Part shown: piece by piece, positions 1-6,021 of the stretch
Numbering within the stretch: position 1 is the first letter of the stretch
Layout: every line of letters starts with the position of its first letter
Source: Bacillota bacterium
GTDB taxonomy: Bacteria; Bacillota; Clostridia; Lachnospirales; Lachnospiraceae
Direction: 5' to 3'
Assembly (NCBI GenBank): GCA_023428655.1
Contig: JAEYXC010000007.1
Location: 1-9,045 of the forward strand
DNA length: 9,045 nucleotides
Translations under genes and position numbers: made by a program
Notes under the pieces: generated by a model
Seen by the model: only the letters and a program-made list of their open reading frames with translations
Databases searched by the model: none
Told to the model about the DNA's origin: nothing

Positions 1-101
1 GTATCTAAATATACCTGATACCCTCTTCGCTGAAGCGCCTTTGCATAGCAATACATGAACATTTGATTGCCTAAACCACCGGCAATTTTTACAATGACCA
101 A
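1..101 (-). CDS. GT11 alpha-1,2-fucosyltransferase family protein, N-terminal fragment (cut by left window edge)
   Basis: The 33 complete codons visible encode the start of a GT11 glycosyltransferase. Residues 8-15 read GGLGNQMF, the hallmark near the N-terminus of the family (usually GGLGNQ[LM]FQYA), and are followed by YAKALQRRGYQVYLD, matching the first strand-helix-strand of the fold. GT11 enzymes transfer L-fucose from GDP-fucose, usually in alpha-1,2 linkage, onto surface glycans in the cytoplasm. The start is TTG: an in-frame TGA lies two codons upstream, and the next ATG (codon 14) would lose the GGLGNQ motif. A GAGGTGA ribosome site sits 6 bases before the TTG. The gene follows the methyltransferase by 22 bases, so it belongs to the same operon. 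Family call is secure from the motif; linkage and acceptor cannot be judged from the fragment. Confidence 0.9.
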   Translation of the reverse strand, partial: MVIVKIAGGLGNQMFMYCYAKALQRRGYQVYLD

Positions 102-107
102 TTTAAA

Positions 108-114
108 TCACCTC
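108..114 (-). promoter_or_regulatory. Ribosome binding site deciding a TTG start for the GT11 gene
   Basis: The minus strand reads GAGGTGA here, six bases before the TTG at 101-99. It supports translation from TTG, which is the only position that keeps the conserved GT11 N-terminus, because an in-frame TGA lies just upstream. Confidence 0.7.
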
Positions 115-123
115 ACTACAAGA

Positions 124-867
124 TTAATCCTTGCTTCTATATTTCTTACCCAGCTCTTTCAGCTTTAAATATATTTGTACCAGTACACTATTTTTTAGCT
201 CTTCATATTCTCGCATCTTAATTTCATATAAATCCGGATGTATCATATCGTATATCGGAGGGCTCTTTATTTCCTCTCGCAGAATACACTCCTTCTTGGT
301 TCGATTTACAAATACAACAATATTTTCCCGATACCATACCGGAATTTTTCTGTCGTTCCAGATCTGTGGACGTATGATATCAATGACATCATATCCCTGA
401 TTGTTAAACTTATTAATCCAATACGAAAGTCTCTGCTCGTTCACATGGTCATCCCCACCCTGCTTTAGAGTAGCTGCAGAAAATAAAACCACATCCGAAA
501 GACGGCATAGATCCTCAACAAAACCCTTCGCTCTACTGGGTTTCAAATGCTCAGCAACCTCAAGGCTGATTGCCAAATCAAATTTTTCATTTAGTGTAAT
601 CTTATTCGAAAGATCCGTCGGTATAAATTCATCCTTTGAGATGACCAAATAATTTCGGTTTACATAATCACCGTCCAACCCTTTGACTCGCTCTACACCA
701 TGCTTTCTTAACTCGTTTAACCAGGTTCCGACCCCGCATCCTACATCAACTGCTGATTGAACCTGAAAATACTTCAATATAATTGCTTCAATCTTATTTG
801 CCGAATATCTTGTCTCAAGGTTTCTATTTCGATAAAACGAGTCATTATATATCTTACTTTTATCCAT
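124..867 (-). CDS. Class I SAM-dependent methyltransferase (247 aa)
   Basis: A single-domain Rossmann methyltransferase. SAM-binding motif I is VDVGCGVGTW (residues 40-49), followed by GLDGDY (63-68) with the acidic residue expected to hold the SAM ribose, then PTDL (83-86) and LEVAEHL (102-108), the usual motif IV region of Methyltransf_11/23-type proteins. A downstream GGDDHVNEQ segment (137-145) leading into a YW helix recurs, as I recall, in methyltransferases of polysaccharide loci. The last about 35 residues are a charged helix with no membrane segment. The ATG at 867 has a GGGAGGAG site six bases upstream. The gene lies 33 bases after the aminotransferase and 22 before the fucosyltransferase, so a role in methylating a glycan, its precursor or a small substituent is likely. 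The substrate and the atom methylated (O or N) cannot be read from sequence. Confidence 0.88.
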   Translation of the reverse strand: MDKSKIYNDSFYRNRNLETRYSANKIEAIILKYFQVQSAVDVGCGVGTWLNELRKHGVERVKGLDGDYVNRNYLVISKDEFIPTDLSNKITLNEKFDLAISLEVAEHLKPSRAKGFVEDLCRLSDVVLFSAATLKQGGDDHVNEQRLSYWINKFNNQGYDVIDIIRPQIWNDRKIPVWYRENIVVFVNRTKKECILREEIKSPPIYDMIHPDLYEIKMREYEELKNSVLVQIYLKLKELGKKYRSKD

Positions 868-900
868 GAAGCTCCTCCCACCACTGCTTATAACGATTAT

Positions 901-1830
901 TCACTCATATACTGCAGTTAACCAGTGGTTATATTTATTAACATTTCCGCTTACTACCTCCATATATAATCCATGTACATCCCTAGTAAGCTTACCCGGT
1001 TTTCCGTCTCCTAATTGATACGCATCAACACTTAATACCGGCATTATTTCCATCGCCGATCCACATAAAAATGCCTCGTCGGCAAGATAAAGCTCTGTGC
1101 GATCGATGTCTCTTTCTACCACCTTTAACCCTAATTCATTTACAGCAAGCTCCATAATTGTCTTTCTTGTAATACTATCCAGGACAGATGCTGTTACCGG
1201 AGGTGTGATTAACGCGCCGTCCCTTATCAGGAAAATGCAGGATCCCGGTCCTTCCGCAATCTTCCCCTGTTCATTCATAAAAATAGCAGAATCATAACCG
1301 TGCTCCTGCGCCTCCAGTTGTGCTACCCTACTATTAATATAATTCGCACCCACCTTTGCCCTGGGTGACATATTCCGATCGCTAATCCGCAGCCAGGAGC
1401 TAATTCCACATTTCAAACCGGTATCTTCGTATATTACCGTTCTCTTCTTTGGTACAGGTGCAATAAACATATTAACCGGCTCCTTGGAACTCCAGGAGCC
1501 AAAGCCATCCACAAATACCGTTTGTCTAACCGCAATATCTTCACGATAATCATTTGCTTTGACAACATCAAGCATATATTGCTTCAATTCGCTTTTGGTA
1601 TATTTGGGCAAAATCTGAAATAATTTCATCGATTCCAGTAATCTGGTATAATGATCCTCCAAACGAAAGGCATATAATTGCTGCTTTTCTTCATTCCAAT
1701 AGCAACGAAGGCCTTCAAAGACATTCGCACCGAATTGTGCTGTTGGTGCCAGTACATTAATTCGGGCATCCTGGAGATGTACAATTTTACCGCCAAGCCA
1801 AACAAAACGTTCCTCTATTGTTGTATTCAT
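901..1830 (-). CDS. Branched-chain amino acid aminotransferase-like (IlvE-type, fold-IV PLP) enzyme
   Basis: This 309-residue protein is collinear and full length with IlvE, the PLP enzyme that exchanges an amino group between glutamate and branched-chain 2-oxo acids. Visible landmarks are FEGLRCY (38-44), the PLP lysine K159 in AKVGANYINS, EHGYDSAIF (176-184), the E193 region AEGPGSCIF, LITPP (207-211), SITRKTI (219-225) and LYLADEAFLCGSAMEIMP (247-264). The E-N pair of the common EGxGENLF motif is replaced by S-C. An AAGGAG site lies nine bases before the ATG. The gene sits between two methyltransferases in a glycan operon, not beside ilv/leu genes, so I infer a dedicated role, perhaps aminating a 2-oxo acid made by the neighbouring aldolase-like enzyme. 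A plain second IlvE is the alternative, so no gene symbol is assigned. D-amino acid transaminase or aminodeoxychorismate lyase is less likely given length and motifs. Confidence 0.9.
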   Translation of the reverse strand: MNTTIEERFVWLGGKIVHLQDARINVLAPTAQFGANVFEGLRCYWNEEKQQLYAFRLEDHYTRLLESMKLFQILPKYTKSELKQYMLDVVKANDYREDIAVRQTVFVDGFGSWSSKEPVNMFIAPVPKKRTVIYEDTGLKCGISSWLRISDRNMSPRAKVGANYINSRVAQLEAQEHGYDSAIFMNEQGKIAEGPGSCIFLIRDGALITPPVTASVLDSITRKTIMELAVNELGLKVVERDIDRTELYLADEAFLCGSAMEIMPVLSVDAYQLGDGKPGKLTRDVHGLYMEVVSGNVNKYNHWLTAVYE

Positions 1831-1855
1831 AACACAACACTCCTTCTGTAGCCAA

Positions 1856-1884
1856 ATTACTCCATGGCCCTATGATTCCATCAA
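1856..1884 (-). promoter_or_regulatory. Weak candidate sigma-70/A promoter before the aminotransferase gene
   Basis: The largest gap in the window (83 bases, 1831-1913) contains TTGATG (1884-1879) and AGTAAT (1861-1856) separated by 17 bases, each matching four of six consensus positions. The -10 would end 25 bases before the ATG at 1830. With such weak matches this may be chance in AT-rich DNA. No terminator-like hairpin with a T-tract is seen in the gap. Confidence 0.2.
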
Positions 1885-1913
1885 TGGTACCCTATTATGA
1901 TTCTTCCGATAGC

Positions 1914-2966
1914 TTAAGAGATAATACTCTCATAGATATTGGCATAATAAGTGATTCCGCCAAGCTTATCCCCTAAGGTTTTCTCCAAAGTAAAATATCC
2001 GGATTCTAATAAAAATTGATGTCCAATGGGCTCCGCATAAAAAACCTTCACCTTTCTAGGCTTTCTCTTCAGACTCTCAATAATGTTACGGAATACAGAT
2101 ACGGATAATTCATAAGAAAACGGGTTAAAGAAAAAATAATAATCAAACTGGTCCAGCTGTAGCAACATACTTGAAGCATCCCCTAAATAGCAGTGTATTC
2201 CGGCCCTGAGCGGCTCCTCCACAGATGCATTCTCTACCGCTAGTTTCTGATAATCAAAATCCAGTCGCTGAATATTTTGGATCAAGGTATTATATATTTC
2301 TTCGGTATATTCCACTCCGCCAATTCTATGAAAGCCGCATTCCTGCAGCGCAATCATGCCGGCACCCTTACCGCAGCCGATATCCAATATGGCCTTGTCT
2401 TTCTTAAAGATCTGCTCCAGCTCAAAGGCAGTATAAATCAACCTGAAATCAGTTGGATAATAACCATGTGCTGATTTCCCTTTCACTTCACTTCTTCTTA
2501 TTGAAGTTAACAGGTCAATACCCTTTTCACTTTCCAAATAATCGTAGTAGGATATACCGGGTCTGTTTTCACTCGCCATCGTTTGAATGTCGTAAAACTC
2601 ATCCCACAAATGGATAACTTGCTCCTTTTGATATCCGGTTTTTGACCAATCCTCGCCTATATTTGAAAACTCAAGCTCCGGTCCAAGCTTACTCGGTAAG
2701 GTATTGATAATAATGTCCTTATCATCATACAGATAATATAAGGACATCATATGAAGCACCTGATCATGATTATCGCTTGCCCACCGATCGACAATACACT
2801 TTATTGTTTTTCCATAGTAAACCTCATAGAACCATCGAAGGAATTCACTGCTTGGTGATGAACCAAACAGGATTACTTGCTTATCCAAGGTCGGATTTAA
2901 TATGGAGTCCAATTTCTTAACAAACTCATTCCAATGCGAACCTTCCCTCATAAAACTATCCACCAT
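1914..2966 (-). CDS. Two-domain protein: N-terminal Rossmann-like domain plus C-terminal SAM-dependent methyltransferase (350 aa)
   Basis: The C-terminal half is a class I methyltransferase: motif I ILDIGCGKGAG (193-203), GVEYTEE (217-223) with the SAM-ribose acid, LGDASS (261-266) and a motif IV-like FFFNPF (278-283). Residues about 28-125 are different: KQVILFGSSPSSEFLRW followed by KCIVDRW and IIINTL give the strand-loop-helix-strand-D pattern of the Rossmann-like domains that bind nucleotides or act as accessory modules in glycan enzymes. The linker (130-175) carries PTDFRLIY just before the catalytic domain. I infer methylation of a glycan precursor or of a small molecule made by the adjacent PLP enzymes; the substrate is unknown. 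The ATG at 2966 has a poor ribosome site; ATG at 2951 (residue 6) has GGTGG eight bases upstream and is an equally possible start. It follows the decarboxylase by 14 bases. Confidence 0.8.
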   Translation of the reverse strand: MVDSFMREGSHWNEFVKKLDSILNPTLDKQVILFGSSPSSEFLRWFYEVYYGKTIKCIVDRWASDNHDQVLHMMSLYYLYDDKDIIINTLPSKLGPELEFSNIGEDWSKTGYQKEQVIHLWDEFYDIQTMASENRPGISYYDYLESEKGIDLLTSIRRSEVKGKSAHGYYPTDFRLIYTAFELEQIFKKDKAILDIGCGKGAGMIALQECGFHRIGGVEYTEEIYNTLIQNIQRLDFDYQKLAVENASVEEPLRAGIHCYLGDASSMLLQLDQFDYYFFFNPFSYELSVSVFRNIIESLKRKPRKVKVFYAEPIGHQFLLESGYFTLEKTLGDKLGGITYYANIYESIIS

Positions 2967-2980
2967 TCTTTTTTTATCGG

Positions 2981-4216
2981 TTAAAACGAATAGGTACGAA
3001 ATAGATCCTCGAACTCCTCTTTCGCTTTGATTAAATATACCTCGTTACTACTCTCATCTAATTCCAATACAGGAAAATTCGGTAAAATAAATGGTGGTTT
3101 CATGACAATTGAATAGGATCCTACATTATGAAAGATGACATGGTCCCCTTCTGCGCATTTTCCATGAAAACCCTTATACAAATAATCCGATTCGATACAG
3201 GTGTATCCCCCAAAATCCATATCCTCATATTCTTGTTGCTCTAAATCTGAGGTATGGATAATTTCGATTGGTGGATTCTTACCATTTAGGGTTGGATTAA
3301 TATTATATACACTCCCTAATAAGGTCGCGATCGCTTTACCCCGTACCTGTTTTATATTAACGATTTGTGATACAAATCGCATTGCATCCCCAGCTAAGGC
3401 ACTTCCCGGTTCAATAACTAATTTCGGTTTCTTCTCCTCCGGGTAATCCTGAAAATCCAATGCAAAACGTTTGGCTATCGTTTCTGCATATTCTTTATAA
3501 TTAGGAATATAAGTGCTGAATTGCTTTTTCAGGGATTCCTCCATTTTACCGAAGATCCCTCCGCCGAGACAGATAAACTCCGGAATTCCCTCGTAGTTTC
3601 GACGAACTACCTCCAGCATCCTTTCCACCCTCTGTTCCCACAGATCAATATTCCTCGCTGCAAAGTGGCAATGAAAGCCCTTTAAGTACAGATTTTTCTC
3701 TGCTTTAATTTGTTCTAATACTTTTTTAAACCCAGGACTTTCAACATCAAATCCAAAGCGTGAGATGATACCATCACCAATATCAAAATTACACCTTATC
3801 CCGATACCGATTAGCTTATCCGGATTATTTTGCGCAATTTTTTGTACCATTTGAAAATCATAGGTTGAATCAACATTAATAGTTGCACCTGCTAGAAGCA
3901 GTCTCTCCACTGCCTCTTTTTGCTTATAAGGACCATTAAAGGTGATTTTATCCGGAGTTACCCCAAGTCTTAGGGCTATGTCGCTTTCCATATCGGATAC
4001 GACCTCCGCATATCCCCCCATCTCCTTCACAATCTTACAAAGTCTCGGTATATAATTTGTTTTATAGGAATAAGCAATAAAAGTTTTAGGGTAGTACGCT
4101 CTAAACTCCTCTAAAAGCTCCTTAAAATTTCGTCGAAACTTCTCTGTATCCAGTATATAGAAGGAGGCGCCGTAGGTTTGACAAAGCTCATTGATTCGTT
4201 TTGGTGTCAGCATCAT
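2981..4216 (-). CDS. Fold-III PLP-dependent decarboxylase of the LysA/ornithine-DAP decarboxylase superfamily (411 aa)
   Basis: An alanine-racemase-like TIM barrel followed by a beta domain, as in diaminopimelate decarboxylase (about 420 aa). Numbering from the ATG at 4216: PLP lysine K52 in YSYKTN, GFHCHFAARN (181-190, usually HxHIGS), the phosphate-binding GGGIFG (218-223), EPGSALAGDA (269-278), CIESDYL with C340 from the second subunit's active site, and VGSYSIV (365-371, usually GAY). The Arg of the common EPGR motif is Ser, and the HIGS loop differs, so the substrate is probably not meso-diaminopimelate; the Y4yA-like branch is a possibility. It presumably removes CO2 from an amino acid in the cytoplasm. 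The ATG at 4216 is chosen because AAGGA lies seven bases upstream; the ATG at 4234 adds six residues but has no good site. It sits 14 bases before the fused methyltransferase and close behind the aldolase, which suggests one shared pathway. Confidence 0.87.
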   Translation of the reverse strand: MMLTPKRINELCQTYGASFYILDTEKFRRNFKELLEEFRAYYPKTFIAYSYKTNYIPRLCKIVKEMGGYAEVVSDMESDIALRLGVTPDKITFNGPYKQKEAVERLLLAGATINVDSTYDFQMVQKIAQNNPDKLIGIGIRCNFDIGDGIISRFGFDVESPGFKKVLEQIKAEKNLYLKGFHCHFAARNIDLWEQRVERMLEVVRRNYEGIPEFICLGGGIFGKMEESLKKQFSTYIPNYKEYAETIAKRFALDFQDYPEEKKPKLVIEPGSALAGDAMRFVSQIVNIKQVRGKAIATLLGSVYNINPTLNGKNPPIEIIHTSDLEQQEYEDMDFGGYTCIESDYLYKGFHGKCAEGDHVIFHNVGSYSIVMKPPFILPNFPVLELDESSNEVYLIKAKEEFEDLFRTYSF

Positions 4217-4223
4217 ATTATTT

Positions 4224-4228
4224 TCCTT
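4224..4228 (-). promoter_or_regulatory. Ribosome binding site favouring the ATG at 4216 for the PLP decarboxylase
   Basis: The minus strand reads AAGGA seven bases before an ATG-ATG pair at 4216-4211. The alternative ATG-ATG at 4234-4229 is preceded only by AAGA-like sequence. The difference is six residues and does not affect the catalytic domain. Confidence 0.45.
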
Positions 4229-4259
4229 CATCATTCTTAAAAGTTCTTGTGACTTCCTG

Positions 4260-5075
4260 TTACTTGTTTACGATCGTTTGAATAATTCGTTCAATATCCA
4301 TATAGTTCTGTCGAAAATAATGACTGTCTTTATAAGGTAGCTTCTTTTCAAAGGCTCGAATTTCATTCACACCTTCCATAAACTCAACCTCAAATTCTCC
4401 CGGATTACTAAAATAATAATTCGCCTCACAAAAGCTTCTTGATAAAATTGCTGCTGTACTTCCCAATCGATAATGCTCTGTTATTACATGCTCTGCAGGC
4501 AGCAGCCCCTCTCCAATCTTTGCGATACCGCCAATTCCAAAGGGAAGGCCCTTGGCTGCTATTTTATGTACAATATCCTTGACAGTCCCGTCAATGAATA
4601 ACTCAAACATGAAGCGCTTATGATAGGAAAGGTGGAGATCATTCAGACCGATGTGAAATTCATCCACCCCTTCAATCTTAAGTACCTCCTCCAAACATTC
4701 GTGAGCTTCCTTTGTTTCCAGCAACAGAATATTTTTTGTTCTGCCTGCCACCATATCAAGAAAAGCTATCACCTCCTGAGGCGTTTTGTAATACGGAAGC
4801 ATAATGATATCGGCACCATTATTAATTACCTGTTCAATCTCTTCCCTTGAAGAAGGATTCATCGGATTGATTCTGACCAAAAGCTTTGAATTTTTTACAA
4901 AGGGCTTTACCTTTGCCACATCACTGATACTATGATTCGATTTTACCGTATTCCCTTTCTGTCTTTCATCCTTCCCCAGCTTCTCCAAATCTACAAAAAC
5001 CCGATCCACTCCACATCTGTCAACGATGGCTGCAATATTAACATCATTCGTAATATACATTAATTCCAGGCTCAT
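4260..5075 (-). CDS. HpcH/HpaI aldolase/citrate lyase (CitE) superfamily protein (271 aa)
   Basis: A TIM-barrel lyase or aldolase of the phosphoenolpyruvate/pyruvate superfamily. Visible signatures are FVDLEKLGKDERQKG (27-41), resembling the CitE-type DLED...K..AR segment, LVRIN with R68, LLLET with E120, and GLNDLHLS (143-150) with D146; E120 and D146 match the divalent-metal ligands and R68 the pyruvate-binding Arg of HpaI. FGIGGIAKIG (179-188) and YRLGST (202-207) form the late barrel strands. The catalytic His of the HpaI DxEH motif is absent (DLEK). Family members cleave or form C-C bonds using pyruvate- or acetyl-CoA-derived enolates. Sitting between a GT2 gene and a PLP decarboxylase, it probably makes a 2-oxo or hydroxy acid for a glycan substituent, but the substrate is unknown. 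A ribosome site (AAGGGAG) lies ten bases before the ATG; gaps are 32 bases upstream and 43 bases to the chosen downstream start. Confidence 0.87.
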   Translation of the reverse strand: MSLELMYITNDVNIAAIVDRCGVDRVFVDLEKLGKDERQKGNTVKSNHSISDVAKVKPFVKNSKLLVRINPMNPSSREEIEQVINNGADIIMLPYYKTPQEVIAFLDMVAGRTKNILLLETKEAHECLEEVLKIEGVDEFHIGLNDLHLSYHKRFMFELFIDGTVKDIVHKIAAKGLPFGIGGIAKIGEGLLPAEHVITEHYRLGSTAAILSRSFCEANYYFSNPGEFEVEFMEGVNEIRAFEKKLPYKDSHYFRQNYMDIERIIQTIVNK

Positions 5076-5107
5076 ATTCTTATTGCTCCCTTCCTATACG
5101 AGGCTAA

Positions 5108-5977
5108 TCATTTCTTCAATGTTGACAGTCTTTGTTGCAATTCTTTTTCTAATTTATCCTGCACAAATATATGGTGCTTTTTATTTGCGGATATAATTCT
5201 ACGAAAGAGTCTTCTTAGAAGAAGGTAATCCACGAAACCATGTAGGTTATCCCCAGAATTTAATAGCTGTAGCTCCTTATAGGAGGCCTTTATCCCCAAG
5301 TCCTGAAGGATTCGTTTTTGCACGCGCATAGTATTCTTATCCACACCTCGTGTCTGACCGGTAATTGATTTTGCATGCACACGATAGTTAAGAAGAACCT
5401 TCTGGACACATGCGATGTTATACTCCTTCTGCAATCGATACAAAAATTCATAATCCTGTGACGATCGAAAGGATGTATTATATTTCAGATTACCCTCACG
5501 GATAACGGATGCTCTTATAAACCAAGAGGAATGTGCTAAGGGGGAGTAGAACAATAGTTTTACTTTGAGCCCCTCCATATCCTCCGGCTGTATATCAAGG
5601 TGGGAGCTTCTACCAAATGACTTCCAGAGACATCCGCATATCGCAACCTCCTTATGCTCCTCCAGGTATCGGAGCTGTTCCTCCATTCTGGTGGGCAGGC
5701 TAATATCATCACCGTCCATACGAGCAATATAATCTCCGGTGGCATGCTTAAGACCACGATTTAGGGAATAGGGCAATCCTCGATTTTGACCATTTTTTAA
5801 GTATATAACACGTGTGTCCTGAAAGCTGTTTATTATTTCATAGGTAGAATCTGTGGAGCCGTCGTCAACAATAATCAACTCCAAATCCTCATGGGTTTGA
5901 TTCAGAATACTATCTATAGCATCACGGATATATTTCTCATCATTATAGGTTGCTAATATGACACTAATTTTTGGCAT
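5108..5977 (-). CDS. Family 2 (GT-A) glycosyltransferase (289 aa)
   Basis: A soluble GT2 inverting glycosyltransferase. The N-terminal nucleotide-binding half shows ISVILATYNDEKYI (4-17), SILNQTHEDLELIIVDDGSTD (the acidic pair is D38-D39), NRGLPYSLNRGL (65-76) and the metal-binding DxD segment YIARMDGDD (83-91, D88-G-D90). The acceptor half has AHSSWFIR (148-155), the SSQDYEFLYRL motif (172-182) that carries the likely catalytic acid, and YRVHAKSIT (198-206). There is no membrane segment; the basic C-terminus (about 255-289) could touch the membrane. It would add a sugar from a UDP- or similar donor to a growing lipid-linked glycan on the cytoplasmic face. Donor and linkage cannot be predicted. 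AGGGGAG lies close to the ATG. It comes 44 bases after the preceding glycosyltransferase and 32 before the aldolase gene. Confidence 0.93.
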   Translation of the reverse strand: MPKISVILATYNDEKYIRDAIDSILNQTHEDLELIIVDDGSTDSTYEIINSFQDTRVIYLKNGQNRGLPYSLNRGLKHATGDYIARMDGDDISLPTRMEEQLRYLEEHKEVAICGCLWKSFGRSSHLDIQPEDMEGLKVKLLFYSPLAHSSWFIRASVIREGNLKYNTSFRSSQDYEFLYRLQKEYNIACVQKVLLNYRVHAKSITGQTRGVDKNTMRVQKRILQDLGIKASYKELQLLNSGDNLHGFVDYLLLRRLFRRIISANKKHHIFVQDKLEKELQQRLSTLKK

Positions 5978-6021
5978 TTCTCTCCCCTATCTAATCGCCT
6001 TGTCAGAGCATAATAAAATCA

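Noticed and set aside
131..652. Three overlapping plus-strand open frames of 76-89 codons
   Set aside because: They lie antisense to the methyltransferase gene, have low-complexity hydrophobic or Ser-rich translations with no recognisable motif, and no convincing ribosome sites.
1097..1297. Plus-strand 66-codon frame antisense to the aminotransferase
   Set aside because: The opposite strand encodes a motif-complete IlvE-like protein across this stretch, so this is a shadow frame.
1831..1913. Possible terminator or riboswitch in the largest gap
   Set aside because: Only a four-base CCAT/ATGG pairing is visible, without a stable stem or T-tract; nothing resembles a known leader structure.
2225..2474. 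Two overlapping plus-strand frames opposite the fused methyltransferase
   Set aside because: They are antisense to the SAM-binding domain and show no family signature.
3201..3446. Plus-strand 81-codon frame opposite the PLP decarboxylase
   Set aside because: Antisense to conserved catalytic segments of the decarboxylase; no motif of its own.
4620..4850. Plus-strand 76-codon frame opposite the aldolase-like gene
   Set aside because: Cys/His-rich by chance of the reverse frame; no paired metal-binding spacing and no ribosome site.
5560..5757. Minus-strand 65-codon frame inside the GT2 gene
   Set aside because: It is a shifted frame across the DxD region of a well-supported GT2 glycosyltransferase.
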